Notes: generated by a model from the letters alone, not told the origin. 64,000 bases of DNA from Streptomyces coeruleorubidus (GCF_008705135.1 NZ_CP023694.1:248001-312000), one strand, 5' to 3'; positions 8,149 through 15,835 are shown, counted from the stretch's first letter. Made by a program: numbers and translations.

Positions 8149-9333
8149 TCAGCGCGAGTCGGCGCGGCGTATACGTGCCCGCAGCTTCGGGAACTGCTCG
8201 AGGGCGTTGGTCCGCTCCAGAGCGATCCGCTGGCGCCGGTTGTAGACCTCGTCGACGGTCGGTTCGGGGTCGCCTGCCTTGAGGACCGGCAGGCTGCCCT
8301 TGAGGAAGGGCATCGTCTCGACGTTGTCGGCCGCATAGAGGTGGCGGGTCGCCGGCCAGTCGCTGCCGAACATGATGTGGCTGTCGGGCACCAGCGACGA
8401 CAGCGGCTGCAACTGCGCGGCGGTGAACGCCTGTGCGTCGTCGAAGTACATCCGCTTGAGGTAGGTGAGGGGGCCTTCCGGCAGCACCTCGTTGAACGGC
8501 GGGAAGGCCGAGTGCCGTGTCGCGAGCCGGTAGGCCAGGAACGGCAGTGCCCCGCCGCAGTGCGTGAAGTGCCAGCGGATGTTCGGGTAGTCCCGCAGGA
8601 CACCGTTGTAGATCAGGCTCGTCATCGCACGGGTCGCGTCGAAGGTGTACTCGAAGACGTTGTTCCCGGCCGGGATGTCGGGCCCGAAGCAGAGCTTGGG
8701 TGCCGGGTTGTTCTCCGGACCCGTCGGGTGGACGTAGACGTAGGCGCCGCGGTCGTTGAGGATCTCGTAGAGAGGCTTGAAGGAAGGGTCCCCCAGGTAG
8801 GTGCCCTTGTAGTTGGTGAGCAGGCAGATGCCGTCGAGATCCAGTTCGCCGAGCGCGCGGTCCACCTCGGCCACCGAGCCCTCGATGTCGGGCATCGGGG
8901 TGACCGCGAAGATGCCGAACCGGTCACCCCGGGTCTGCACGAGGTCGCGGGCCCAGTCGTTGACCGCGCGGGCGGTGGCGCGCCGGTCGTCGACCGGGCC
9001 GACGGTGACCTGGAGGTCACCGAACGACAGGACGCTGGCCTGGATCCGGTACTGGTCCATGAAGGCCAGGTGCCGGTCGACCGACCACGGACCGTACGCC
9101 CCGGTGATGGCGCCGAGCAGGCCATAGCGCTTCAGGTAGTCGTTGTACACGTCGGGGGCGTAGTGCGCGTGGGTATCGATACGCCAGTTGCCCTTCGGCA
9201 GCCCCGGACCGGACGGCGCCGCCTCCGGAGTGGCCATGGCAGCCGGCACCGTGGCCGCCGCCGCCGTGACGAGCGCCGCGGCCGATGCCCCTTCGATCAT
9301 CCTTCGACGCGAGATGTTCCGTCGCAGGTTCAT
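8149..9333 (-). CDS. Tat-exported amidohydrolase (ACMSD-like, amidohydrolase 2 family)
   Basis: Metal-dependent hydrolase or decarboxylase of 394 residues. The N-terminus has the twin-arginine motif SRRRMIEG followed by an Ala-rich hydrophobic stretch ending near ATPEAAP, so the folded enzyme is probably exported. The TIM-barrel metal ligands are visible: HxH in DTHAHY, His in YVHPTG, His in HFTHCGG, and Asp in FGSDWP. The fold resembles aminocarboxymuconate-semialdehyde decarboxylase, but export makes that exact role unlikely. Substrate unknown. No partner gene: upstream is a gap of about 290 bases, downstream is the gene scar. Confidence 0.8.
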   Translation of the reverse strand: MNLRRNISRRRMIEGASAAALVTAAAATVPAAMATPEAAPSGPGLPKGNWRIDTHAHYAPDVYNDYLKRYGLLGAITGAYGPWSVDRHLAFMDQYRIQASVLSFGDLQVTVGPVDDRRATARAVNDWARDLVQTRGDRFGIFAVTPMPDIEGSVAEVDRALGELDLDGICLLTNYKGTYLGDPSFKPLYEILNDRGAYVYVHPTGPENNPAPKLCFGPDIPAGNNVFEYTFDATRAMTSLIYNGVLRDYPNIRWHFTHCGGALPFLAYRLATRHSAFPPFNEVLPEGPLTYLKRMYFDDAQAFTAAQLQPLSSLVPDSHIMFGSDWPATRHLYAADNVETMPFLKGSLPVLKAGDPEPTVDEVYNRRQRIALERTNALEQFPKLRARIRRADSR

Positions 9334-9625
9334 TTCCAGTTCCCCTCTTCATGCTGAGTGCGAGTCAGGTGGTATGTGCGTGCGTCACGGCGCCGTCGCC
9401 GGACCGGGAAGGGCCTGCACAGGACGGCGATGGTCCCCGCCAGCGCGTCATCGCCGACCGCCTGCCCATCTGTCCACCGGCGGGACGAGGAGTGCGTGCA
9501 TGACCACCAGACAACAGCCGCCTCATAAAGCACGTACGACTGAACGCATGAAGCTTCCATGAAGCCAATCGCCGCTGCGGAAATGCGTGTTCCGGTTGGC
9601 CTCTGTCAAGAGGTCGCAGCGACTA
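9334..9625. other. Gap between the amidohydrolase start and a TetR gene end
   Basis: Contains the presumed leftward promoter of the amidohydrolase near 9340-9400. I see no gene, terminator hairpin or repeat of note in the rest. Confidence 0.5.
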
Positions 9626-10225
9626 CTACTGGGAGTCCTGCGGTGCGTCGGCGCGCCGCAGCATGGTGAGCCACTGGGCCACGACGGCGTCGATGAAGGC
9701 GTCGGTGACCTGGCCGCGGTCGAGGAAGAGCCGGGCGAGGACGGGCCCGTACAGCAGGGTGAACTCGTCTTCGCTGATCTGGACGCCTGAAGGCTCCAGC
9801 AGCCTGTTGAAGCCGGCGTAGCGGTCTTCGCCGATGCGGACGAGTGCCCGGGCACTGTCGGGATCGTGGTCAGCCTGGGCGGTGACGGCCAGGGCCGCGG
9901 TGCGCACGGCCGGCACGCTGACCCCGGCGCGCAGGCTCTTCAGCCACGCGGTGGCCACGGCACCCACGTCGCTGCCCGGTTCGGGATAGGTGCCGAGATC
10001 GGGGCCTTCGAGGACGAGGTCGAAGAGCAGTGCGGCTCGGGTGGGCCAGTGCCGGTAGAGGGTCTGGCGGGTGACCTCCGCACGCTCGGCCAGCAGGGCA
10101 TAGGTCAGCCCGGCCGGTCCGACCTGAGGCAGCAGTTCTCGGGCGACGGCCAGCACGCGGTTGCGGGTGCGCTGCACGCGCGGGTTGCCCGGGGTCGGCT
10201 GACGGCGATGGAGCGGCTGCTTCAT
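9626..10225 (-). CDS. TetR-family transcriptional regulator
   Basis: Repressor of 199 residues with an N-terminal helix-turn-helix (about 20-65; LAERAEVTRQTLYRHWPTRAALL) and a TetR C-terminal ligand domain. It is divergent from the alpha/beta hydrolase gene at 10367, and the 141-base gap holds three copies of a 19-base palindrome, two nearly identical. It therefore very likely represses itself and the hydrolase-monooxygenase operon and is released by a small hydrophobic ligand, which I cannot identify. Confidence 0.88.
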   Translation of the reverse strand: MKQPLHRRQPTPGNPRVQRTRNRVLAVARELLPQVGPAGLTYALLAERAEVTRQTLYRHWPTRAALLFDLVLEGPDLGTYPEPGSDVGAVATAWLKSLRAGVSVPAVRTAALAVTAQADHDPDSARALVRIGEDRYAGFNRLLEPSGVQISEDEFTLLYGPVLARLFLDRGQVTDAFIDAVVAQWLTMLRRADAPQDSQ

Positions 10226-10242
10226 GCCGCCACCCTACCGGC

Positions 10243-10261
10243 ATCATACGGCGAGTGTGAT
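10243..10261. promoter_or_regulatory. TetR operator, copy 1
   Basis: ATCATACG-GCG-AGTGTGAT: inverted half-sites around a 3-base centre, lying just upstream of the tetR start. It shares both arms with copy 2, differing at one arm position plus the centre. Confidence 0.75.
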
Positions 10262-10278
10262 TGACGCCACAGCCACTA

Positions 10279-10297
10279 ATCATACGCTTCGTGTGAT
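10279..10297. promoter_or_regulatory. TetR operator, copy 2
   Basis: ATCATACG-CTT-CGTGTGAT, the best palindrome of the set. Its centre lies 36 bases from copy 1, in the middle of the divergent promoter region. Confidence 0.8.
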
Positions 10298-10312
10298 AAA
10301 CCTGAGAGAGCA

Positions 10313-10331
10313 ATCACACGCACTGGATGAT
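10313..10331. promoter_or_regulatory. Possible degenerate third TetR operator
   Basis: ATCACACG-CAC-TGGATGAT keeps the left arm and the outer GAT of the right arm. The centre is 34 bases from copy 2, the same spacing class, and it lies about 36 bases before the hydrolase start. Confidence 0.45.
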
Positions 10332-10366
10332 TCTTGCGTGACGGCGCATTCGAAAGGCAGACGGCC

Positions 10367-11161
10367 ATGTCACCTCACAACCTGCTCACACCCACGTTCT
10401 CCCGCACTCGCCTCGGCTCCGGCCCCGGTCTGCTCCTCGCCCACGGCGCCGGCAGCAGCCTGGCCGGCACCTACGGCCCCGTCCTGGAAGCTCTCGCCGC
10501 CCGCCACACCGTCGTCGGCATCGACTACCCCGGCAGCGGCGACACCCCCCGCTCCACCGCCCCGCTGTCCGTCGACGACCTCGCCGACCAGCTCATCGCC
10601 GCCGCCGACGCGGAGGGCCTCGACCGCTTCGCCGTGTCCGGCTTCTCCCTCGGCGGCCCGGTCGCCATCCGAGCCGCCGCCCGCCACCCCGAGCGCGTCA
10701 CCGCACTCGTCCTGACCGCCGCCTTCCCGCACCGTGACAACCGGCTCGCTCTCGCCTCCTCGGTCTGGAGCAAGATCGCCGCGTCCGGCGACCGCGAGCT
10801 GCTCGCCGAATTCCTGCTCCTGATGGCCCTCGGCACCCAGGCGCTGGAGTCCATGCCGGCCGAGCAACTGCGCCAGACCCTCGGCTACACCGCCGCCACC
10901 GCGGCCGCCGGCAGCTCCGAGCAGACCGACCTCGTCGGCCAGGTCGACGTACGAGACGACCTCGCCGGCATCACGGTCCCCACCCTGGTCATCTCGACCA
11001 CCGACGACCGGCTCAGCTCCACCGCCCTGCACCGCCACCTCGCCGAGACCATCCCCGGCGCCCAACTCGCAGAGATCGCCACCGGCCACTTGCCGATGCT
11101 GGAACGGACCGACGAGTGGCTGCGGCTCCTCACCGACTTCCTCGGCAAGCACAACGCCTGA
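10367..11161 (+). CDS. Alpha/beta hydrolase
   Basis: Alpha/beta-hydrolase fold protein of 264 residues. The oxyanion-hole segment is LLAHGAGSS, the nucleophile elbow is VSGFSLGGPV (Ser in GFSLGG), the acid is probably Asp in STTDDRL, and the catalytic His is in ATGHLPML. Seen with the small monooxygenase gene 16 bases downstream and the divergent TetR gene, it belongs to an inducible two-gene operon that may hydrolyse an ester or ring-cleavage product. The ATG at 10367 leaves room for the operator array; a longer frame from 10334 would run into operator copy 3. Confidence 0.87.
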   Translation: MSPHNLLTPTFSRTRLGSGPGLLLAHGAGSSLAGTYGPVLEALAARHTVVGIDYPGSGDTPRSTAPLSVDDLADQLIAAADAEGLDRFAVSGFSLGGPVAIRAAARHPERVTALVLTAAFPHRDNRLALASSVWSKIAASGDRELLAEFLLLMALGTQALESMPAEQLRQTLGYTAATAAAGSSEQTDLVGQVDVRDDLAGITVPTLVISTTDDRLSSTALHRHLAETIPGAQLAEIATGHLPMLERTDEWLRLLTDFLGKHNA

Positions 11162-11177
11162 AAGCACAGGAGGAACC

Positions 11178-11549
11178 ATGCTCAAGTTCGGCAACCTCGA
11201 CGAGTCCACCCCCTTCCGCGACCAGCAGAAGGAGAAGGCCGGCCCGGTCACCATCATCAACACCTTTGTCGCCCCGGAAGGCAAGGAGGACGAGGTGGTG
11301 GCCGCGTGGACGGACGACGCCGAGTACATGAAGAAGTCGGGGAGCCTTCTCTCGGTGCAGCTGTACCGGGGCATCGGCGGCAGCCGGCTCTTCACCAACG
11401 TCGCGGTCTGGAAATCCACCGAGCACCTCCGTGCAGCGCTCGGCACACCGGAGTTCGCCTCGCACCTGGAGCGCTACCCTGCCGGCACCCTCGCCTACCC
11501 GCACCTGTACCAGAAGTTCGCCGTCGAAGGCGTCTGCGAAGGGGAATGA
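11178..11549 (+). CDS. Antibiotic biosynthesis monooxygenase (ABM) domain protein
   Basis: Ferredoxin-like-fold protein of 123 residues with one ABM domain: VTIINTFVAPEGKEDEVVAAW at the first strand-helix and LYRGIGGSRLFTNVAVWKS in the middle. Such proteins act as dimers on quinones, aromatic polyketides or haem. It has a strong ribosome site (AGGAGGA, about five bases before the ATG) and follows the hydrolase by 16 bases, so the pair is cotranscribed. Together with the TetR gene this resembles a small aromatic-compound or quinone detoxification unit; substrate is inference. Confidence 0.82.
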   Translation: MLKFGNLDESTPFRDQQKEKAGPVTIINTFVAPEGKEDEVVAAWTDDAEYMKKSGSLLSVQLYRGIGGSRLFTNVAVWKSTEHLRAALGTPEFASHLERYPAGTLAYPHLYQKFAVEGVCEGE

Positions 11550-11559
11550 CGAAATTCGG

Positions 11560-12738
11560 TCAGCGCCGCACCCGCGGCATCCCCAGACCGATCCACGAGA
11601 TGATCTCCCGCTGGATCTCGTTGTTGCCGCCGCCGAAGGTGAAGATGACCGCCGAACGGTAGCCGCGTTCCAGTTCGCCGTGCAGGACGGCACCGGCCGA
11701 CCCCTCCTTCAGCGCACCGGGGGCGGCGACGATCTCCATGAGCCAGGCGTAGGCGTCGCGTCGGGCCTCGGAGCCGTACACCTTGACGGCGGAGGCGTCC
11801 TGCGGGGTGAGGGTGCCGTCCTGGACGGCACCCACCATCCGCCAGTTGAGCAGCTTCAGCGCGTCCAGCCGGGCGTGGGTCCGGGCCAGGAGGCGGCGGA
11901 CCCAGGGCAGGTCGGCGACGCGGCGGCCGTCGGCGAGCTTGGTCTCCATCGCCCAGCGCTGCACGTCGTGCAGGGCGCGGATCGCCATGGTGCCGTGGGC
12001 GGCCAGGGTCACGCGTTCGTGGTTGAGCTGGTTGGTGATCAGCCGCCAGCCCTGGTTCTCGGCGCCGACCCGGTGGGAGACGGGGACGCGGACGTTCTCG
12101 TAGTAGCTGGCCGTGGTGTCGTGCGAGGCGAGGGTGTTGATGAGGGTGCAGGAGTAGCCGGGGGCGGTGGTCGGCACCAGGAGCATGGTGATGCCCTTGT
12201 GCGGCGGTGCGGCCGGATCCGTACGGACCGCCAGCCACACCCAGTCCGCCGTGTCGCCGTTGGTCGTCCAGATCTTCTGGCCGTTGACGACGTACTCGTC
12301 GCCGTTCAGCACCGCACGGGTCCGCAGTGACGCGAGGTCGGTGCCCGCGCCGGGCTCGCTGTAGCCGATGGCGAAGTCGATCTCGCCGGAGAGGATCCTC
12401 GGCAGGAAGGAGGCCTTCTGCTCCTCGGTGCCGTACCGCATGATCGTCGGGCCGACGGTATTGAGCGCCATGAGCGGCAGCGGGACGCCGGCCTGCGCGG
12501 CCTCGTCGAAGAAGATGAACTGCTCCATCGCGCTCAGGCCGCGCCCGCCGTACTCCTTCGGCCAGCCCACGCCCAGCCAGCCGTCCGCGCCGAGCCGCCG
12601 GATGGTCTCGCGGTAGAACCGCTTCTGGGCGGCCGGGTCGCCGTGCCGGGCGTACGCGTGGTCCGGGACCAGTTCGGCGAAGTAGGCGCGCAGTTCGGCG
12701 CGCAGACGCTGCTGCTCGGGCGTGTATTCGAGGTGCAC
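11560..12738 (-). CDS. Acyl-CoA dehydrogenase family protein
   Basis: Flavoenzyme of 392 residues that introduces an alpha-beta double bond into acyl-CoA. The FAD-binding signature YSEPGAGTDLASLRTRA and the C-terminal FGGGNNEIQREIISWIGLG are clear. I chose the GTG at 12738 (VHLEYTPEQQRL) because GGAGG lies four bases upstream; a longer frame to 12777 lacks a ribosome site. A 14-base box matching TNNAACNNGTTNNA lies 44 bases upstream, the pattern bound by KstR-type regulators of steroid catabolism, so a sterol or steroid side-chain acyl-CoA is a plausible substrate. It converges with the ABM gene, ending 10 bases apart. Confidence 0.88.
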   Translation of the reverse strand: MHLEYTPEQQRLRAELRAYFAELVPDHAYARHGDPAAQKRFYRETIRRLGADGWLGVGWPKEYGGRGLSAMEQFIFFDEAAQAGVPLPLMALNTVGPTIMRYGTEEQKASFLPRILSGEIDFAIGYSEPGAGTDLASLRTRAVLNGDEYVVNGQKIWTTNGDTADWVWLAVRTDPAAPPHKGITMLLVPTTAPGYSCTLINTLASHDTTASYYENVRVPVSHRVGAENQGWRLITNQLNHERVTLAAHGTMAIRALHDVQRWAMETKLADGRRVADLPWVRRLLARTHARLDALKLLNWRMVGAVQDGTLTPQDASAVKVYGSEARRDAYAWLMEIVAAPGALKEGSAGAVLHGELERGYRSAVIFTFGGGNNEIQREIISWIGLGMPRVRR

Positions 12739-12781
12739 GGCGCCTCCAGGCTCCCAAGGCCGGTCCTGTCGGCGCACACCG

Positions 12782-12795
12782 TAGAACGTGTTACA
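12782..12795. promoter_or_regulatory. KstR-like operator upstream of the acyl-CoA dehydrogenase
   Basis: TAGAACGTGTTACA fits TNNAACNNGTTNNA exactly at every fixed position. It lies 44 bases upstream of the leftward acyl-CoA dehydrogenase start. The consensus is recalled for mycobacterial and rhodococcal KstR; the cognate regulator is not in this window. Confidence 0.6.
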
Positions 12796-12823
12796 GAAAT
12801 TGGGAATGGCGAGGGATGGGGAA

Positions 12824-12858
12824 CGGCTCCTCAGTTCAGTGTCGGCTCCTCAGTTCAG
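12824..12858. repeat. Short direct repeat at the end of the Cys-rich gene
   Basis: CGGCTCCTCAGTTCAG occurs twice with a 19-base period (12824-12839 and 12843-12858). The second copy contains the stop codon of the four-helix bundle gene, so a small duplication has copied its 3' end. Confidence 0.8.
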
Positions 12859-13218
12859 CGTGGCGAGGAAGTCCGTGCACGCCCGTGCGCAGGCACGGCA
12901 CGCCGCCGCCGAGTCCTCCGCCCCCGGCTGCCGGTCGAAGACGTGCGCGGCCTCCAGGCACACGGTCCGGCACCACTCCACCTGGACGCGGATGCTGGTC
13001 TCGTCCACCTGGTTCTGTTCGGACAGCACACGGCAGGTCGCGTCGCAGACCTCCGCGCACATGATGCCCTTGCGTCGTACGAGTTCCTGGTTCTCGGTGC
13101 CGTCGGGATCCACGAGGCTCGCGCGCAACGCGCACGCCCGGGCGCACTCGGTGCACGCCTGGGCACAGGCGAAGCGGTCCTCCAGGAACCGGAACAGCTC
13201 CTGCTGGGATGTCGTCAC
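12850..13218 (-). CDS. Cys-rich four-helix bundle copper-binding protein (DUF326 type)
   Basis: Protein of 122 residues with 12 cysteines spaced as CxxxCxxCxxxC along predicted helices (ACAQACTECARAC, CAEVCDATC, EWCRTVC, ACRACARAC). This is the pattern of DUF326/Csp-like cytosolic copper-storage bundles, where Cys pairs line the helix core. No signal peptide, so it is expected in the cytoplasm. The GTG at 13218 gives VTTSQQELF; the longer frame upstream has no recognisable start context. It is divergent from chaB (126-base gap) and may share stress control. Confidence 0.78.
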   Translation of the reverse strand: MTTSQQELFRFLEDRFACAQACTECARACALRASLVDPDGTENQELVRRKGIMCAEVCDATCRVLSEQNQVDETSIRVQVEWCRTVCLEAAHVFDRQPGAEDSAAACRACARACTDFLATLN

Positions 13219-13277
13219 ACCGCGCGGGTAGCCCCGCCGATGCCGGTCAAACCCGGTGCCGCCAAGGGTTCCGTACG

Positions 13278-13303
13278 GTTTTTCGGCTCCGCCTGCCGGG
13301 CAC
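13278..13303 (+). promoter_or_regulatory. Probable SigB-type promoter of chaB
   Basis: GTTT, then 16 bases, then GGGCAC, resembling the Streptomyces SigB-family pattern GTTT-N14-16-GGGTAC with one mismatch in the -10. The predicted start of transcription would be about 35 bases before the chaB ATG. Confidence 0.45.
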
Positions 13304-13343
13304 CCGGCAGGGCCGGGAACGACGACGCACGGAGGTGAGTCAC

Positions 13344-13748
13344 ATGCCCGGGCGAGAGGAACTTCCGTCGACCCTGGAGCGCTCCGCCGAGGAGGCACAG
13401 CGCACCTGGATCAAGGCCCACGACTCGGCCGTGGAACAGTACGGCGAGGGCGAGCGCGCGCACCGCGTGGCCTTCGGGGCACTGAAGCACACCCATGAGA
13501 AGGTCGGCGACCACTGGGAGCGCAAGGAGGGCGGCCGCAAGGCCCCGTCGGACCCGCGGTCGGCCCGGCCGCGGCAGCAGGGCGGACGCAGCGGCGAGGG
13601 CGTCGACGAGCGGGCCTCGAAGGAGCACCTGTACGACCTCGCCAAGCGGCTGGGTGTCGAGGGGCGGTCGCGGATGTCGAAGGCGGAGCTGCTGGACGCC
13701 GTCCGCAAGGAGAACCGGTCGAAGACCCGGGCCGCACGGTCGGGGTGA
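13344..13748 (+). CDS. chaB: ChaB-family protein with Rho-N/SAP-like tail
   Basis: Small basic protein of 134 residues. Residues 1-60 are a ChaB domain (REELPSTLERSAEEAQRTWIKAHDSAVEQYG, then HRVAFGALKHTHEKVGDHWERK). Residues about 90-130 form a helical Rho-N/SAP-like module (KEHLYDLAKRLGVEGRSRMSKAELLDAVRKE) that usually binds nucleic acid. The linker is Arg/Pro/Gly-rich. A perfect ribosome site GGAGGTGA precedes the ATG. In Streptomyces such genes are commonly stress-induced; the SigB-like promoter at 13278 supports that here. Confidence 0.85.
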   Translation: MPGREELPSTLERSAEEAQRTWIKAHDSAVEQYGEGERAHRVAFGALKHTHEKVGDHWERKEGGRKAPSDPRSARPRQQGGRSGEGVDERASKEHLYDLAKRLGVEGRSRMSKAELLDAVRKENRSKTRAARSG

Positions 13749-13752
13749 GCAG

Positions 13753-13776
13753 GTTCATGGAGACGACCAGGGGTAC
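13753..13776 (+). promoter_or_regulatory. SigB-type promoter between chaB and the DUF6479 gene
   Basis: GTTC-N14-GGGTAC; the -10 is an exact match to the SigB-family hexamer. The ATG at 13786 is only 9 bases past the -10 hexamer, so transcripts would be leaderless or nearly so. Confidence 0.6.
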
Positions 13777-13785
13777 TCGCGAGCC

Positions 13786-14145
13786 ATGAATACCGCATGG
13801 ATGGAGATGGCCGCGGGCGGGGACGCCCCCGGCTTCGGGTTCGTCGTGACGGGTCTGGCGGTCGTGGCCCTGCTGCTGGGTGCCTTCATCCTGGGCCTCC
13901 GGCACAAGCACCGGCGCCCGCCGCGGCCCGAAGAGCAGCCCAGGCTGCCCGACGGGGGTCCCGTCCGGGAGACGAGGGAGCGAAGGGAGCCCGACGAGGT
14001 GCCCCGGGGCCAGGGTCGCCTGACGCCGCACGAGCTGAAGGCACACGGCAACCAGAGCGACCGCAGGAGCGCGACCCAGGAGCGTCCCCGCTGGAACGAG
14101 GGCAGCAGCGGCTCGTTCGGCAGCGGCGGCCCGGGCGGCCGCTGA
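13786..14145 (+). CDS. Small single-pass membrane protein, DUF6479-like
   Basis: Protein of 119 residues with one membrane helix at about 18-38 (FGFVVTGLAVVALLLGAFILGL) and a charged, Pro-rich cytoplasmic tail containing RLTPHELKAHGNQ, a segment I associate with the Streptomyces DUF6479 family. Function unknown. The start lies directly downstream of the SigB-like -10 element, which makes it a candidate envelope-stress gene together with its neighbours chaB and the 14242 gene. Confidence 0.72.
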   Translation: MNTAWMEMAAGGDAPGFGFVVTGLAVVALLLGAFILGLRHKHRRPPRPEEQPRLPDGGPVRETRERREPDEVPRGQGRLTPHELKAHGNQSDRRSATQERPRWNEGSSGSFGSGGPGGR

Positions 14146-14241
14146 TCCCCGCTCCCCGCGGCACTCCGCTCCGTACCCCACGTCGTACGTGAACCGTCAT
14201 ACGTGCACGTCGTACACGCCGTACACAGGGAAGTGAGAACC

Positions 14242-14592
14242 ATGGCCGATCCCGCCCGCAACACCCTGCCGCTGCCGGACTACGACCACCTGCCGATCGG
14301 CGGCCTGGAGAGCCGGGTGCGGTCGCTGTCCGCGGACGAGGTGGAGGAACTGCTGGCGTACGAGCGGTCGCACGCCGACCGGCTGCCGGTGACCGAGCTG
14401 CTGGGGTCCCGTCTCGAGCAGCTGCGCGAGGGCGCGGAGCCGACGTCCGGTGACCCGGGTGCCCTGCGTCCCGAGTCGGGCGAGGGGCACGGAGGCTCTC
14501 CGGTGTCGCCCGCCACGTCCCCGCAGCCGTTCAGCCCGCCGCCGCACGGCACCCCCGACCAGCGGGGCAAGCCGAAGGGCGACCGCACGTAG
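14242..14592 (+). CDS. Conserved small actinobacterial protein (DUF8129-like)
   Basis: Acidic protein of 116 residues. The conserved block is LPLPDYDHLPIGGLESRVRS followed by LSADEVEELLAYERSHADRLPVTELLGSRLEQLREGA, predicted as three helices; the last 45 residues are Pro/Gly/Ser-rich and disordered. No enzymatic motif. Often found near stress genes in Streptomyces, as here. The ATG at 14242 has GGGAAGTGAGAA upstream. A strong terminator follows at 14610. Confidence 0.7.
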   Translation: MADPARNTLPLPDYDHLPIGGLESRVRSLSADEVEELLAYERSHADRLPVTELLGSRLEQLREGAEPTSGDPGALRPESGEGHGGSPVSPATSPQPFSPPPHGTPDQRGKPKGDRT

Positions 14593-14609
14593 GCGTCACC
14601 GCCGTTCAG

Positions 14610-14639
14610 AAGGGCCCGTGCCTGTGCACGGGCCCTTTT
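14610..14639 (+). terminator. Rho-independent terminator
   Basis: Twelve-base perfect stem AAGGGCCCGTGC / GCACGGGCCCTT with loop CTGT, followed by two more T residues. Ends the chaB-region transcripts. Confidence 0.9.
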
Positions 14640-14798
14640 CACGTACGCGCCCGGCGGACCCGGCACGCACGCCCGGCACGCGCGCCCACGCTCGCACTAC
14701 TCGGAGTGAGGTGGATCACAGCCGGTAAGTGCAGCGTGATGTGGGGCCCAGCGTCTTTCCAGGGGTGTAGGGGGTCACTGAGACGCGGGACGGTGGGG

Positions 14799-15305
14799 AT
14801 GGAGCAGGTTCGGGCGGACGGCTTCGACGAGTTCGTGGCCGCCCGTTGGTCGGCGCTGCTCCATGTCGCGCGGCTGCTGACGGGCGGCGACCGGCAGCGG
14901 GCCGAGGACCTGGTGCAGGAAGCGCTGGTGAAGCTGTGGTTCGCCTGGCCGAAGGTCGCCGAGCAGGCTCCGGAGGCGTACGTCCGCACGGTGCTGGTGC
15001 GGATGGCGGCGCGCTCGGCGAAGCGGCGCTGGTGGGGTGAGCGCCCGGTGGAGCAACTGCCCGACCGGGCCGATCCGGGGGACGTGTCGTCCACCGTGGC
15101 GGAACGCTCGCGGCTGGAGGCCGCGTTGGCCCTGCTGTCCGCCAAGCAGCGGGCCGCGGTGGTGCTGCGCTACTACGAGGACCTGCCCGAGGCCCAGGTC
15201 GCCCAGGCGCTGGGCTGCCCGGTGGGCACGGCACGGTCCCACGCGTCACGCGGAGTCGCACGGCTCCGCCAGATCCTGTCCGACGCCGTCAGGCCTGTGG
15301 GGTGA
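14799..15305 (+). CDS. SigE-family ECF-type RNA polymerase sigma factor
   Basis: Sigma factor of 168 residues, the usual length of the actinobacterial SigE family. Region 2 is at about 10-70 (LLTGGDRQRAEDLVQEALVKLWFAWPKV) and region 4 at about 110-160 (LSAKQRAAVVLRYYEDLPEAQVAQALGCPVGTARSHASRG). It is followed immediately by a Ser/Thr-rich membrane protein, with a GTGA overlap of a possible alternative start at 15302. That pairing suggests the partner modulates the sigma factor, though it lacks a recognisable zinc-binding anti-sigma motif. Confidence 0.88.
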   Translation: MEQVRADGFDEFVAARWSALLHVARLLTGGDRQRAEDLVQEALVKLWFAWPKVAEQAPEAYVRTVLVRMAARSAKRRWWGERPVEQLPDRADPGDVSSTVAERSRLEAALALLSAKQRAAVVLRYYEDLPEAQVAQALGCPVGTARSHASRGVARLRQILSDAVRPVG

Positions 15306-15316
15306 AGGGAGAAGCG

Positions 15317-15835
15317 ATGGACGACTTCGAGCGGGACCTGTCGCGGCTGCTGCGCGACACCCAGCAGCACACCCCCTACGAGCCCGAACACCGGCAGCGG
15401 CTGCACGCGGGCATCCGCTCCCGCCGCCGGTCGCGGCTGCTGTGGAAGGCGGGCGGCTCCGCCGTGGCGGTGGCCGGGCTCAGCGTCGGGCTCGCCCTGC
15501 TGCCGAACATGCTCACCCGGGCCCAGCCCGCCGATCACCGGCCTCAGCCCGCGACGAGCTCGACCCCCTCGCAGGACAGCGAGCCCACATCCGACTCCCC
15601 GGATCCCAGCACGACTCCGACCCGGCCGGAGTCGTCCGCGCCGGCGACCACGACCGGCGGCAGCACGCCGCCCGGGGGCCCGAGCACGACGATCAGCCCC
15701 ACGCCGACCGCCACGGCCTCCGAGAGCCGGACCACGTCGGCACCTCCCACGCCGCCCCCTTCCCCGACGCCCACGACGGCTCCGCCGTCCCCACTGGAGG
15801 AGACGCAGGAGCCTTCCGCATCGGCCACCGAGTAG
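15317..15835 (+). CDS. Membrane-anchored Ser/Thr/Pro-rich protein, sigma-factor partner
   Basis: Protein of 172 residues: a charged cytoplasmic N-terminus (FERDLSRLLRDTQQHTPYEPEHRQRLHAGIRSRRR), one membrane helix at about 43-63, then an extracytoplasmic tail made almost entirely of Thr, Ser and Pro. The layout is that of a single-pass sigma-regulating protein, with the N-terminal segment able to contact the sigma factor. I prefer the ATG at 15317 (GGGAGA upstream) over the overlapping GTG at 15302. Function is inferred from position only. Confidence 0.7.
   Translation: MDDFERDLSRLLRDTQQHTPYEPEHRQRLHAGIRSRRRSRLLWKAGGSAVAVAGLSVGLALLPNMLTRAQPADHRPQPATSSTPSQDSEPTSDSPDPSTTPTRPESSAPATTTGGSTPPGGPSTTISPTPTATASESRTTSAPPTPPPSPTPTTAPPSPLEETQEPSASATE

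Noticed and set aside
8149..9333. Naming the amidohydrolase as aminocarboxymuconate-semialdehyde decarboxylase
   Set aside because: The Tat signal implies export, which does not fit the intracellular tryptophan pathway enzyme.
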